IMG/VR virus record: IMGVR_UViG_3300028800_000106
Coordinates: 1 to 58,910 of that record
DNA: 58,910 bases
Direction: 5' to 3' (one strand)
Origin: a virus
Shown: positions 14,083 through 24,028 of the stretch, one piece after another
Numbering within the stretch: position 1 is the stretch's first letter
How the letters are laid out: each line of letters begins with the position of its first letter
Position numbers and translations under genes: made by a program
Notes under the pieces: model-generated
Told to the model about the DNA's origin: nothing
The model's database searches: none
The model's input: only the letters and a program-made list of their open reading frames with translations

Positions 14083-17000
14083 ATGCTCCAAAAACAGCCC
14101 GTTGCAATTAACTTCACACAGGGGTTAGATCTTAAAACTGATCCTTTCCAAGTCCAGGCAGGAAAGTTCCTAGCCATGGCTAATTCCGTATTTACTACGG
14201 CTGGAAGACTAACCAAGAGAAGCGGGTTTACTACACTTATACCCGTCCCATCTGCGAACTACACTACGCTTACAACATTTAATGGAAATCTTGTAGCAAC
14301 TGGATCTAACCTTGCTGCTTATAACCCTGATATAGGCTTAAGCACTCCTACCAGTAACTGGCTAAACCAGGGAAATATACAACCAATCCAATTAAAAACC
14401 CTTCCTTTAATCCGGGTTAGTACTTCGCAGACCAGTCCAGACTCCAAGATTGCTAGTAACGGGCTGATTTGTCTAGTATATATTGATAACGGGCAAGCCT
14501 ATTACCAAATATCAGATTCGAATACAGGCCAGAAGATAGTCGGCAGGACTGCACTGCCAGGATCTGCTACTTGTCCTAGGGTATTTGTACTTGGTAATTA
14601 TTTCGTAGTTACCTTTTTAGCCACTGTTACGGGCACGACTCACTTGCAATACGTTGCAATACCAGTAAACAACCCAAGTACTCCTAAAGCAGTTACGAAT
14701 TTTGCTACAAATGCGGCTTCCTTGTCTGCTGCTTATGACGGTTTAGTAATAGGCAACAACTTATACATCGGATATAGTGCGACAAGCAGTACAATCGATA
14801 TAGCGTATTTGACATCGTCTCTAGCCGTGTCGACATCTACTACCGTTGCATCTGCGACTGCCACTGTTAGTTACATGAGTGTCGCAAACGATGCTACGAG
14901 CAGCGTTATCTTCTTGTCCTGGTGGGATACGAGTTCTACGTATGTAGCAGGGTTTAATTACTCATTAGTACAGATAATGGCCAGGACTACATCGGGTGGT
15001 GGGTCTTCCATAAACGAGCTTACATCGACAGCAAATAACGGCGTAGTTTCACTATTCTATCAGGTCACACAAGATTATACAGGCGGATCGGTAAGGTCAG
15101 ACTTCATAGGAATGACTACTGTAACGCTCCCAGTGTCTGGTACCGGCGCAGGAACGGTAGGGGCGCACACGACTATTATCCGGAGTGTAGGACTCGCCAG
15201 CAAGGCGTTTATAGCGTCTAATGGGCTTACATATATGCTGGTCACCTATGGGCCTACTGCTACGTCTAATCAACCATCATACTTCCTTATAGATAGTAGT
15301 GGCAATACTTATATGAGACTCGCCTATTCCAATGGCGGCGGGTACTATCAAACACAAGTCCTCCCTAGTGTTACGGCTATTAACAGTACATACTCAGTTG
15401 CCTATCTGAACAATGACTTCTTAGCTCCGGTCAACAAAGGGACTAACTTGCCGAGCGGGACGCCTACCAGCGCGATTTATACCCAGACCGGTGTGAACTT
15501 AGCTTCTTTTAACATAGACAATCAGCAATATTCTGCAGAGATCGCAAGTACGTTAAATCTTACTGGCGGACTCCTTTGGGAGTACGACGGTGTAAAGCCT
15601 GTAGAAAACGGGTTTAACGTATGGCCAGAAAACATAACTGCGACTACATCGACTACTGGCGGTAATATAGGCGCTGGTACGTATTTCTACCAGTTTACGT
15701 ATGAATGGACGAACAATCAAGGAAACCTGGAAAGATCAGCTCCTAGCATACCAATCGGGGTAGTTACTACCGGGAGTACTAGTACGAATACGTTTTTAGT
15801 GCCGACGTTGAGGATTACCTATAAGACTGGAAATAACCCAGTTAGAATAGTTGGTTATCGGTGGAGTGTTGCACAGCAGGTCTATTATCAGTTTACTAGT
15901 CTTACCTCGCCGACTATTAATAACACTACTATCGATCAAGTGACCATCACAGACACCCTTGCAGACTCATCGATTCTTGGAAACGTCATCCTGTATACGA
16001 CGGGTGGGGTGATTGAGAATATAGCAGCCCCTGCAAGTACTGGGATTAGCTTATTCGATAATAGGCTTTGGTTAATCGATGCCGAAGATCAAAACCTTCT
16101 TTGGTTTTCAAAACAAGTAATCGAGAATGTGCCTGTTGAAATGTCCGATCTATTAACGCTTTACGTAGCTCCCACTACTAGTGCCCAAGGATCTACTGGT
16201 ACTCTTACTGCGCTATATCCAATGGATGATAAGCTAATCCTGTTCAAAAAGGATGCAATTTACTACATAAACGGTACTGGTCCTGACAATACAGGCGCTC
16301 AGAATGGGTATTCCCAGCCTATCTTCATAACGGCAAGTGTTGGTTGCGCGAACCCGAACTCCATAGTTTTGATACCTAGTGGACTGATGTTCCAATCTGA
16401 CAAAGGGATTTGGTTATTGGGAAGAGACTTAAGCACGAATTATATTGGTGCGCCAGTAGAATCGTATAACTCCCAGATAGTTTTGTCTGCAACTAACGTT
16501 CCAGGTACTACCCAGGCAAGGTTTATTTTAGGCGATAATGTGACCCTTATGTATGATTATTTCTTCAACCAATGGGGTACTCATACTAATATCGCGGCTA
16601 TCTCGTCCACGTTATATCAAGGAAAGCATACGTACTTAAACTCCTATCAGCAAGTATACCAGGAAACTCCAGGGACTTACACAGACGGATCAGAACCTGT
16701 TTTAATGAGCCTCACGACCTCATGGATCAACGTTGCTGGACTCCAAGGCTTTGAGCGGTTTTACTTCGCAAACCTCCTAGGAACCTATATAACGCCGTTT
16801 AAACTCTCCGTAGGACTGGCCTATAACTACAATCCGTCCTTTACCCAAGCCATTTCAGTTACACCGGATAACTACACTCCTGCATGGGGAGGAATGGCTC
16901 AATGGGGGAGTGACTCATGGGGAGCATCTGCAGGGGTTAACAGCTCGAACGCAAATGTGTTTAGTGCCCGACTATTTCCTAATATGCAGAAATGTGAGAG

Positions 17001-17142
17001 TTTCCAGGTAACTATACAGGAAATCTACGATCCGTCATTTGGTGTACCTGCAGGTGAGGGTCTATCCCTTTCGGGCCTAGCCCTTATAGTCGGCATGAAG
17101 CGCGGTTTCAGAACCCAGTCTGCAAGAAGATCTTACGGGTAA
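14083..17142 (+). CDS. Large tail nozzle/hub-like structural protein
   Basis: 1019 residues, starting right after the fibre stop. The N-terminus QKQPVAINFTQGLDLKTDPF with NSVFTTAGRLTKRSGF is the usual beginning of nozzle or stabilisation proteins of short-tailed phages. The body alternates strand-rich segments consistent with beta-propeller-type repeats; later segments include FDNRLWLIDAEDQNLLWFSK and YPMDDKLILFKKDAIYYING. Length fits the family (about 600-1100). It overlaps the next ATG by 1 base. It should form the distal tail tube and seal DNA before ejection. Confidence 0.65.
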   Translation: MLQKQPVAINFTQGLDLKTDPFQVQAGKFLAMANSVFTTAGRLTKRSGFTTLIPVPSANYTTLTTFNGNLVATGSNLAAYNPDIGLSTPTSNWLNQGNIQPIQLKTLPLIRVSTSQTSPDSKIASNGLICLVYIDNGQAYYQISDSNTGQKIVGRTALPGSATCPRVFVLGNYFVVTFLATVTGTTHLQYVAIPVNNPSTPKAVTNFATNAASLSAAYDGLVIGNNLYIGYSATSSTIDIAYLTSSLAVSTSTTVASATATVSYMSVANDATSSVIFLSWWDTSSTYVAGFNYSLVQIMARTTSGGGSSINELTSTANNGVVSLFYQVTQDYTGGSVRSDFIGMTTVTLPVSGTGAGTVGAHTTIIRSVGLASKAFIASNGLTYMLVTYGPTATSNQPSYFLIDSSGNTYMRLAYSNGGGYYQTQVLPSVTAINSTYSVAYLNNDFLAPVNKGTNLPSGTPTSAIYTQTGVNLASFNIDNQQYSAEIASTLNLTGGLLWEYDGVKPVENGFNVWPENITATTSTTGGNIGAGTYFYQFTYEWTNNQGNLERSAPSIPIGVVTTGSTSTNTFLVPTLRITYKTGNNPVRIVGYRWSVAQQVYYQFTSLTSPTINNTTIDQVTITDTLADSSILGNVILYTTGGVIENIAAPASTGISLFDNRLWLIDAEDQNLLWFSKQVIENVPVEMSDLLTLYVAPTTSAQGSTGTLTALYPMDDKLILFKKDAIYYINGTGPDNTGAQNGYSQPIFITASVGCANPNSIVLIPSGLMFQSDKGIWLLGRDLSTNYIGAPVESYNSQIVLSATNVPGTTQARFILGDNVTLMYDYFFNQWGTHTNIAAISSTLYQGKHTYLNSYQQVYQETPGTYTDGSEPVLMSLTTSWINVAGLQGFERFYFANLLGTYITPFKLSVGLAYNYNPSFTQAISVTPDNYTPAWGGMAQWGSDSWGASAGVNSSNANVFSARLFPNMQKCESFQVTIQEIYDPSFGVPAGEGLSLSGLALIVGMKRGFRTQSARRSYG

Positions 17143-17540
17143 TGGCAGTAAGCATAACACCCTTTAAATATAAGCACTATGCCGCGCTAATCGAGATGCT
17201 GACTTCTAACCAAGCAGATTTTGTCAAGTTTTTAGACTATAAAACTTTGCCTAAAATGGGATACATTGCTCTTCTCAATGACCAACCAGTAGCCGCAGGT
17301 TTCCTTAGAAGGGTCGAAGGTGGGTACGGACAACTAGATACATTCGCCTCCAACCCCTACTTTGGTAGTAAGATACGACACGAAGGACTTACTTTAGTTG
17401 CAGAGACTTTGCTTGCCGACGCTAAGGACTTGAAATTAAAGGGACTTCTCTTGATTACCAAAGATCCTGGCATACTCCATAGAGCCCAAGCAAAGGGTTT
17501 TACCGTGATTAATCAGATACTTATGGGTACTTCCTATTAG
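17142..17540 (+). CDS. GNAT-like acetyltransferase fold protein
   Basis: 132 residues, TAATG overlap with the nozzle gene. The pattern MGYIALLNDQPVAAGFLRRV, LTLVAETLLADAKDLKLKGL, then AQAKGFTVINQILMG matches the strand-helix order of GNAT proteins, although the acetyl-CoA loop (Q/RxxGxG/A) is not obvious. Similar small proteins often sit next to tail genes. It may be structural or a degenerate enzyme. Confidence 0.5.
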   Translation: MAVSITPFKYKHYAALIEMLTSNQADFVKFLDYKTLPKMGYIALLNDQPVAAGFLRRVEGGYGQLDTFASNPYFGSKIRHEGLTLVAETLLADAKDLKLKGLLLITKDPGILHRAQAKGFTVINQILMGTSY

Positions 17541-17596
17541 ACTATAGTACTAGGGTATTGGGGTTGAAGTCCTAATTCCAGTAAAAGGAGCTTGCT

Positions 17597-19213
17597 TTGG
17601 GTAACGTCAGTGGAATGTTGGGTACAGCAGGCGGGGCAGCTGGTACGGGGTTTTCAGGCCCGGAAGGCGTTAGTATAACAGCGCCGGTTACTGGAGCTAT
17701 GGCTCAGCAGGGCTACCAAGATACCCAGACAGGTCTTAAGCAACAACAAGCCCTCCTTCAAGCACTCCAAGCCCAAAATGGCATTCAAAATCAGTCCTCA
17801 GTATTTACTCAACAACAAGCACTTGCAAATCAACTCCAAGGCCTTTCCAACGGCCAAGGGCCAAATCCAGCATTGAATCAGCTTGCCCAGAGTACAGGCC
17901 AGAATGTGGCTCAACAAAATGCTCTCATGGCAGGCCAACGTGGTGCCGGACAGAACGTAGGCCTCATGGCTCGCCAAGCAGCAATGCAAGGCGCGAATAC
18001 CCAGCAGCAAGCAGCAGGACAGGCCGCAACTCTCTCAGCACAGCAACAATTAGGCTATACTAACGCTCTTCAGCAACAACAACAAGCACTTGCGGGGACT
18101 GCGGGAACTCAAGTCGCTAATCAGATGGGCGCGACGCAAGGATATAGCCAAGCAGCCCAGAATGAACAAGCAAACCTATATAATTCAATTGCTGGTGTGA
18201 ACGCAGCAAACGTCGGAATGCAATCCAATATCAATAGTAACAATGCAGCCCTTGCCGGCCAAACCATGCAACAACAGTCCCAGATGCAGGGAAGTATAAT
18301 GAACGGTGCTGGTTCTTTGATGTCGATGCTCGCAGACGGGGGAGAAGTAACCCAAGTCTCGTCTCCTTCCATAAACGTCGCCCCACCGGCTCAGATCCCA
18401 CCACCACCTCCTAGCTCGTCTGGCGGTGGAGGAGGCGGTGGAGGTGGAGCTGGTATCATGGGGCTTCTAGCCATGCTAGCAGATGGCGGCCAAGTCCACA
18501 GAATGGCTAGTGGTGGGAATACACAGTCTTCGGGGATGCCTGCCTCAGGCTCTCAACCCCAAGCATCTAGCAAGTTCGGTCAGTTCATCAAGACTATGGG
18601 CGCGAATATGCAACAAAATCAAAGTACTCCTGGAGCTAAACAACAAGGAACTTCGCAGAATCCCTACAACCAAGGACTTAGTTCTTTGGGACAGGGCGTT
18701 GCTCATTTGCTAGGCTTAGGCTCAGGATCTAGCTCGGATAGCGGTGACTCACAGTACTCGCAGAGTGGGTTTAGTCCAGACCAGATAGCCCAAGAAAGAT
18801 CTAGAGCAGACGCTCAAACCCAGGGCGGACTCCCCTCGCCAAATGATCCAAGCGCGCAAGTCTCAGGTGCTTATACTCCTAATCAGTCAGAAGTAATGCC
18901 TGCGTCTAACGATACCGGTGAACCCATGGCTGCAAAGGGCGGTAAAGTCCCAGCACTACTATCTCCAGGTGAAGTCTATCTAACGCCTAAAAAAGCAAAA
19001 GAAGTCGCAAACAAAGGCAAAGATCCTATTAAACACGGCGAGAAGATTCCAGGCAAACCTAAATACCCAGGAAATGACTACCGCAACGATACTTACAAGA
19101 AAACTCTAGACGAAGGCGGATTAGTAATCCCTAACAAGGTAATGCAGTCTCCCAATGCACATTGGGAAGCACTCAAGTTCGTTAGACAGCACATTAAGGG
19201 CAGCAATAAATGA
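17597..19213 (+). CDS. Candidate internal/ejection protein with AxGGxV motifs (1)
   Basis: 538 residues, start TTG with GGAG 6 bases upstream (an ATG follows 15 bases later). Residues 1-220 are extremely rich in Gln, Ala, Gly and Asn with heptad-like helices. Short motifs MLADGGEV, MLADGGQV and MAAKGGKVPALLSPGEVYL occur at about residues 243, 295 and 444. Proline and glycine linkers separate domains. The C-terminus is basic (KTLDEGGLVIPNKV). Three consecutive large proteins in this slot recall ejection proteins of short-tailed phages. Assignment rests on position and composition. Confidence 0.55.
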   Translation: MGNVSGMLGTAGGAAGTGFSGPEGVSITAPVTGAMAQQGYQDTQTGLKQQQALLQALQAQNGIQNQSSVFTQQQALANQLQGLSNGQGPNPALNQLAQSTGQNVAQQNALMAGQRGAGQNVGLMARQAAMQGANTQQQAAGQAATLSAQQQLGYTNALQQQQQALAGTAGTQVANQMGATQGYSQAAQNEQANLYNSIAGVNAANVGMQSNINSNNAALAGQTMQQQSQMQGSIMNGAGSLMSMLADGGEVTQVSSPSINVAPPAQIPPPPPSSSGGGGGGGGGAGIMGLLAMLADGGQVHRMASGGNTQSSGMPASGSQPQASSKFGQFIKTMGANMQQNQSTPGAKQQGTSQNPYNQGLSSLGQGVAHLLGLGSGSSSDSGDSQYSQSGFSPDQIAQERSRADAQTQGGLPSPNDPSAQVSGAYTPNQSEVMPASNDTGEPMAAKGGKVPALLSPGEVYLTPKKAKEVANKGKDPIKHGEKIPGKPKYPGNDYRNDTYKKTLDEGGLVIPNKVMQSPNAHWEALKFVRQHIKGSNK

Positions 19214-21540
19214 AAGAGCTAGGTCTCGACCCTAAGAAGTTTAAGTACCTGAAATCTGATGAACACAGTACTACTCTTCAGCATAAAGATGGCCATACAA
19301 TGACCATAGCCCACTCAGTGCTGTCTCCTAAAAACCAAACTGTTCTAAAAGCCCTCGCCTCAGTACCACAGCAAGAAGACAAGAAGATGGCTAAAGGCGG
19401 GCCGGTAGAGCAATCTACTCCAGGTCCCACAATGTCCAGCAACTCAGTCGGCTATGCGGACGGCGGATCAGTCGATGCACATCTCCCGTGTCTAAACCCT
19501 AGCTGCAAGTCCCAAGGAAAACCACATCCTAACTGTAAATGCCATGGCGGTATGGCCAAGGGCGGGCCGGTAATGCGGTATTGCGCTCATGGCAAGCCAC
19601 ATGAAAAAGGCTGCATGTACGAAGCGGGCGGGCAAGTAGGCGATCATCCACGCCCAGATATGGATGTATATGCTGGCAATGTTGCAGTACCGCCATCGAA
19701 GAGTCAAGACTACCGCGATAAGACTTCCCCAGAACAAGACCAACAGCGCCATGCAGCTCAAGATGCTTCAGATATTGCATTCAGAGCCTCTCAGCCTCAG
19801 CAACCAGCAGCCATGGAAGAGACTGGATACACGAACTATGCCAAGGGCGGTACTGCTAGGAAAATGTATGCAGACCAAGACGAGCCTGTCGCGCAGGGAG
19901 ATACCGCACCGGTAGAAGTAGAGGGAGACGTGTCTAATAAGCCGTATGGTTTGTTTGGCATATCGAATAGAAGACCTACTGAAAAAGACCTCGAAGATAA
20001 GATGAAGGAAAAAGAAGCTGCCCAGCAACAAGACTCTTCTCCTCAAGATCAGCCAGATGCACAGGCTGCTCCGTACAATCCAGACGCGGACGAAAAAGAC
20101 GAGAGTGGCTATGGCATTCACGATCCAGCTGAGTTCGCCAAGGCTCAAGAAGGGTACGCGAAGTACAAAGCATCTCTTCCGCCTCAAAATGATCAAACCA
20201 GCAACCAACAGCCGCAGCAGCCCCAACAAGGCCAGCCTCAGGCTCCTCCTCAACAAGAAGCTCCTCCACTAGATCCAGACTCGTTTAAATCCCTAGTAGC
20301 TAATTCCTTGCTCAATGAGGATCAGGCTTGGGCAAAAGATCTCCAAGACGGACATATCAATCCGACTACCTACAAAGAGATGTTCGGGAAAAAGGATACT
20401 CTCGGCAAGATCGGTACCGCGTTTGGTCTCCTCATATCTGGTGCCGGCTCTGGTCTCGCACACCAACCAAACGCTGTTATGGAGATGATGAAGCAAGAAC
20501 TCCAGAACGACATGGACGCCCAGAAGCACTCTAAGGTAAACGCTCAGAATTTCCTCAGAATGAACCAGGCACACCAGCTCAACCAGTCAACCATAAGAAC
20601 TCAGGCAGCCAATAACCAGCTGACTAAGGCCCAGGCACTGCAAGCCCTCGTAGACACCCAGATAAAGGCAAACGCACTGCACCAGATCCAGATGAACCGC
20701 ACGGTGTTCCACGATCTTACTACTAAGGCCGCTGCCCTTCCTCCAGGATCTCCACAACGCCAACAAGCCGATAACGTCCTGGCAACTCTTTATGGCGCGG
20801 TGAATAACGAAAACTTCAACATAGCCGATAGAGCAGCAGCCGCGTCTACGCTATCCAACTTCGGTACTGCAGGGTCTACAGACCTCAAGAATGACCCCGA
20901 GCAGGCATACCAGCAAGACCAACGCAGAATGAAAATGTCTGGTGATGCAAATATGGAACGAATGGCTCAGGACAGGGATGCCCGTCATATCCCCGGTATC
21001 CCTGGTTTTGCGTCTGGACCTATCCCGCAAGAGGCTAGAGACAAGCTCCAAGCAATGAATATACTTGACAACAAGGTAAAAGACGTTCTGAACTTTGCTC
21101 AACAAAACCGTGGATCTGTGAATCCGCAGATCCTTAAGCAAGCCCGACAGAAGGCAGAAGAGCTTACCTCGTTCTATAACAAGTCCGTAGACTCTCTCGG
21201 CATGACTTCTGGACGTCTTGGTTGGCTCGAAGAACAAATCAAGAAAAACCCGACTTCTCTCATGCAGCAAGTCCTAGGCAATAACGCGACTCTTAAAGAG
21301 ATCCGGGATAGCAATATTGGTCGTAGAGACCAGATGCTTAGAGGTCCTGGAGGTTTAGGATTTCCCCCCGATCCAAACCAGCCCCAGCCTACCCTTCCTA
21401 CGCCTCCTGTAGCAAGACCTAGCAGACCTGAGCCTCCGAGTCCCGCAACGGCTAACCCGTCTGCTCCACAGGTAAAGTGGTATAGAGGAAAAGCATATAT
21501 TCGTGGACCTAACGGCGAAGCAATAGAGACCAAACAGTAA
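19210..21540 (+). CDS. Candidate internal/ejection protein with AxGGxV motifs (2)
   Basis: 776 residues, ATGA overlap with the previous gene. Residues 60-215 hold five AxGG motifs (KMAKGGPV, GYADGGSV, GMAKGGPV, YEAGGQVG, NYAKGGTA) around a Cys/His cluster (LPCLNPSCKSQGKPHPNCKC, then RYCAHGKPHEKGC) that could bind zinc. Residues 240-360 are an acidic, Gln/Pro-rich disordered stretch. From 365 the protein is long-helical (SLVANSLLNEDQAWAKDLQD, QALQALVDTQIKANALHQIQ). It ends in a Pro-rich linker and a small basic tail. Probably packed in the capsid and delivered with DNA. Confidence 0.55.
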   Translation: MKELGLDPKKFKYLKSDEHSTTLQHKDGHTMTIAHSVLSPKNQTVLKALASVPQQEDKKMAKGGPVEQSTPGPTMSSNSVGYADGGSVDAHLPCLNPSCKSQGKPHPNCKCHGGMAKGGPVMRYCAHGKPHEKGCMYEAGGQVGDHPRPDMDVYAGNVAVPPSKSQDYRDKTSPEQDQQRHAAQDASDIAFRASQPQQPAAMEETGYTNYAKGGTARKMYADQDEPVAQGDTAPVEVEGDVSNKPYGLFGISNRRPTEKDLEDKMKEKEAAQQQDSSPQDQPDAQAAPYNPDADEKDESGYGIHDPAEFAKAQEGYAKYKASLPPQNDQTSNQQPQQPQQGQPQAPPQQEAPPLDPDSFKSLVANSLLNEDQAWAKDLQDGHINPTTYKEMFGKKDTLGKIGTAFGLLISGAGSGLAHQPNAVMEMMKQELQNDMDAQKHSKVNAQNFLRMNQAHQLNQSTIRTQAANNQLTKAQALQALVDTQIKANALHQIQMNRTVFHDLTTKAAALPPGSPQRQQADNVLATLYGAVNNENFNIADRAAAASTLSNFGTAGSTDLKNDPEQAYQQDQRRMKMSGDANMERMAQDRDARHIPGIPGFASGPIPQEARDKLQAMNILDNKVKDVLNFAQQNRGSVNPQILKQARQKAEELTSFYNKSVDSLGMTSGRLGWLEEQIKKNPTSLMQQVLGNNATLKEIRDSNIGRRDQMLRGPGGLGFPPDPNQPQPTLPTPPVARPSRPEPPSPATANPSAPQVKWYRGKAYIRGPNGEAIETKQ

Positions 21541-21548
21541 GGATTTCC

Positions 21549-23423
21549 ATGGACTTTGATTCGCTTCCTGACGAAAAGCCTCCGGGAAAACCTGAGGCTC
21601 AAGTCCCCAAGTTCGATGACATGCCAGATGAAAAGACTCAGGCAGCATCGCAAGTACCTAAGTTCGATGATATTCCGGATGAAAAGGCTGATAATCCAGG
21701 TCTTTTGCCTAAGTTCGACGAGATGCCTGCAGGCCAGGACTATGGATCTGGCAAGCAGCAAGCAATCGCCGGGTTAGAAGGAGCTGCTCAGGGGCTGGCA
21801 GGGCCAGTCGCTCCTTTCATTGAGACCCATCTCATGGGAGTTAAGCCTGAGGATATTGCTGGTAGACAGGCTGCTAACCCTGGTACTCACGGACTTGCAG
21901 AGGCAGGAGCGTTTGCAGGCAGCATGATGACCGGCGTTGGTGAAGCAGGCCTTATAGCAAAAGCAATCCCTGAGTTCACACAGCTAGGAAAGCTAGGAAG
22001 CCTGGCGCTCAAGGGCGGCCTTGAGAGTATTGCAATGCAATCAGGCGACGAGGCTACTAGAAAGCTTATCCAGCCTCCAGATCCAAACGATTCTACAGCC
22101 CAGATGCTGGCACGAGTCGGCTATGCAGGATTGCTCGGGGCTATTACGGGCGGCGCCTTTGGTATTCTAGAGACTGAAGCCACCAAAGGACTTAAGTATG
22201 TAAAAGATCAGGAATGGGCAAAAAAGGGTCAGTCGTGGCTTAGTGGCTACGGTGCTGCGCATGCAGGCAAAGACACCGAGGCAATGGGCCAGTTCATCGA
22301 GGCAGGGCTCGAGAATCTCGATAAAAAAGCATTTCAGCGAGGAATCAAGGATCGACAGGACATAGTAAAGAACACTACTAAGCAAATCATAGACAAAAGT
22401 ACTGATGTGGCACTTGGAGTGTCTGGGTATGCCTTGGATGGTCTTTCTGGTGCTGGAACCGTATACAAACTAGGTCAGAAATACGCAGAAAAGATTGCAG
22501 AAGCAATCCTAGATAAGCCAGTTACTTGGGCTACTAAAAAGGCGATTGCTCCTTTCCTTAATAAGGTTTTGACTAGTAACGCAGCAAAGGCAGTACCCGC
22601 CGCTATCAACTACGCAACGCATTCTCAAAAAGGTGCCCAAAAGATCGCCATGGTATTGAATTCCATCTTCAAGGCAGGCGGCCAGCAAGCCCTCGAGACT
22701 TCCGTAAACCAGCTAGACCGGGAACGTATCTCAGATGCTATAGACAATAATCATCTCGATACTCAACTCCAGAATCAGAAGCAAGACAATGTAAATCCCC
22801 AGGGATTTGCTGAAGGCGGTAAAGTCCTAGCTCCTGAAGTCTCACAAGAAGACCATTTCGCTACTAACTTCCCGCAAGAGAACATGATCCTCCAGACTGC
22901 AAGAGGAAGGATCTACCGACATCTCAAGGCAGCTAAGCCAGCCAAGGCTATAAACGCGCTTGCCTTCGATAGGAACGAACCTTCAGATAACCAACACCGG
23001 GTATACAATCAGGCCCTAGACCTCGCAGCAAGCCCATTAAGCGTTTTAAAGCACGTCAAAGATGGCACCTTGACCAAGAACCACATGGAGCATATGCAGG
23101 CGATGTGGCCGGAGCTGACTACTCACCTATCCAAAGAGATGACTAAAAGGATTACAGAAGCTCAACTAAAGGGTGAAACACCTGAATATAAGGTTCGTAA
23201 AAGCCTGAGCCTATTCCTAGGCACCCCTTTAGACTCTACTATGACACCAAGCGGTATAATGGCAGCCCAGGCGACGTACATTCCCAAAATAGGACCTCCT
23301 CAAGCTGGTGGACCTCCAAACAGTAAGAAAAAGGGGTCTCCTTCCAAGATGAACAGCAAAATGCCCAATATGTACAAGACTCCTAACGAAGCAGCAGAAT
23401 CAGACAGATCAGATCGATCCTAG
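21549..23423 (+). CDS. Candidate internal/ejection protein with FDDMPDEK repeats
   Basis: 624 residues. Residues 2-60 hold four copies of an acidic peptide (FDSLPDEK, KFDDMPDEK, KFDDIPDEK, KFDEMPAGQ). Then come glycine/alanine-rich hydrophobic stretches (GLAEAGAFAGSMMTGVGEAG; VGYAGLLGAITGGAFGIL) able to insert in membranes, followed by long helices. One AxGG motif (GFAEGGKVLAPEV) is near residue 419. The membrane-active glycine-rich region suits a protein that helps form the DNA translocation channel. It ends with a CTAG stop overlap with the minus-strand gene at 23420. Confidence 0.55.
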   Translation: MDFDSLPDEKPPGKPEAQVPKFDDMPDEKTQAASQVPKFDDIPDEKADNPGLLPKFDEMPAGQDYGSGKQQAIAGLEGAAQGLAGPVAPFIETHLMGVKPEDIAGRQAANPGTHGLAEAGAFAGSMMTGVGEAGLIAKAIPEFTQLGKLGSLALKGGLESIAMQSGDEATRKLIQPPDPNDSTAQMLARVGYAGLLGAITGGAFGILETEATKGLKYVKDQEWAKKGQSWLSGYGAAHAGKDTEAMGQFIEAGLENLDKKAFQRGIKDRQDIVKNTTKQIIDKSTDVALGVSGYALDGLSGAGTVYKLGQKYAEKIAEAILDKPVTWATKKAIAPFLNKVLTSNAAKAVPAAINYATHSQKGAQKIAMVLNSIFKAGGQQALETSVNQLDRERISDAIDNNHLDTQLQNQKQDNVNPQGFAEGGKVLAPEVSQEDHFATNFPQENMILQTARGRIYRHLKAAKPAKAINALAFDRNEPSDNQHRVYNQALDLAASPLSVLKHVKDGTLTKNHMEHMQAMWPELTTHLSKEMTKRITEAQLKGETPEYKVRKSLSLFLGTPLDSTMTPSGIMAAQATYIPKIGPPQAGGPPNSKKKGSPSKMNSKMPNMYKTPNEAAESDRSDRS

Positions 23424-23530
23424 TCAACTAGGATAAACAGCATTATTCCAAAGAACGGGCTTATAAACATCAGACCTATAGCAGCTACACAAACGATGCA
23501 TTTGAACATTGACGGTGTTTGCTCTTTCAT
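23420..23530 (-). CDS. Small membrane peptide (36 residues), minus strand
   Basis: A perfect AGGAGGT ribosome site lies 5 bases before the ATG (at 23530). The product is a single hydrophobic helix (FKCIVCVAAIGLMFISPFFG onward) with a charged N-terminus. A TATACT box lies just upstream on the minus strand. Its stop overlaps that of the convergent plus-strand gene in CTAG. Similar lone-helix peptides occur on the minus strand at 34224 and 36741. Role unknown; could be an exclusion or lysis modulator. Confidence 0.6.
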   Translation of the reverse strand: MKEQTPSMFKCIVCVAAIGLMFISPFFGIMLFILVD

Positions 23531-23641
23531 AACTACCTCCTAAGTATATTATCGGGCATCCTCGCTAAGAACTAAAGGAAAAAGACTGTACCGCTCAAAT
23601 AGCAGGTTAATCATGCCTCAATCCTTATCAGGAGCGTTATA

Positions 23642-24028
23642 GTGGCTTCCAGGCCAATATTTTCACCGTACCAAGTCGTAACTAACGGCGACGCATCTGG
23701 TAGCATCGTATCCATAGTCACTATAGTGCAGAACCTCTCAATGGTTTCCTACGATGTCTCGTTTACAGGCACTCCTACCGGTACTCTTTCAGTCCAAGTA
23801 TCTAATACTTATACACAAAACGCTGCAGGTCAAGTCTTAAATCCAGGCAGATGGACTAACCTCCCTCTTTCCGGGACTACGGTAGTGTTGGGTAGCGTGC
23901 CTATTGCTGCTGCGGGCAACGGCTTTATCGACGTAGATCAGATCGGAAGCTACGCCATGCGACTCGTATATACTGCTATTTCCGGATCGGGAACTATGAA
24001 CGCTACTATAAATGGGAAGGTAGCATAA
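23642..24028 (+). CDS. Small beta-rich virion protein, paralogue of 28527-28916
   Basis: 128 residues, start GTG after TCAGGAGCGTTATA. It is a beta-sandwich type sequence: VSFTGTPTGTLSVQVSNTYT, RWTNLPLSGTTVV, then MRLVYTAISGSGTMNATING. The last motif recurs in the 129-residue protein at 28527 (VRVVYTDASGGTSTATMN), showing duplication. From memory such proteins resemble head-vertex or fibre attachment discs. TAATG overlap with the next gene. Confidence 0.6.
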   Translation: MASRPIFSPYQVVTNGDASGSIVSIVTIVQNLSMVSYDVSFTGTPTGTLSVQVSNTYTQNAAGQVLNPGRWTNLPLSGTTVVLGSVPIAAAGNGFIDVDQIGSYAMRLVYTAISGSGTMNATINGKVA

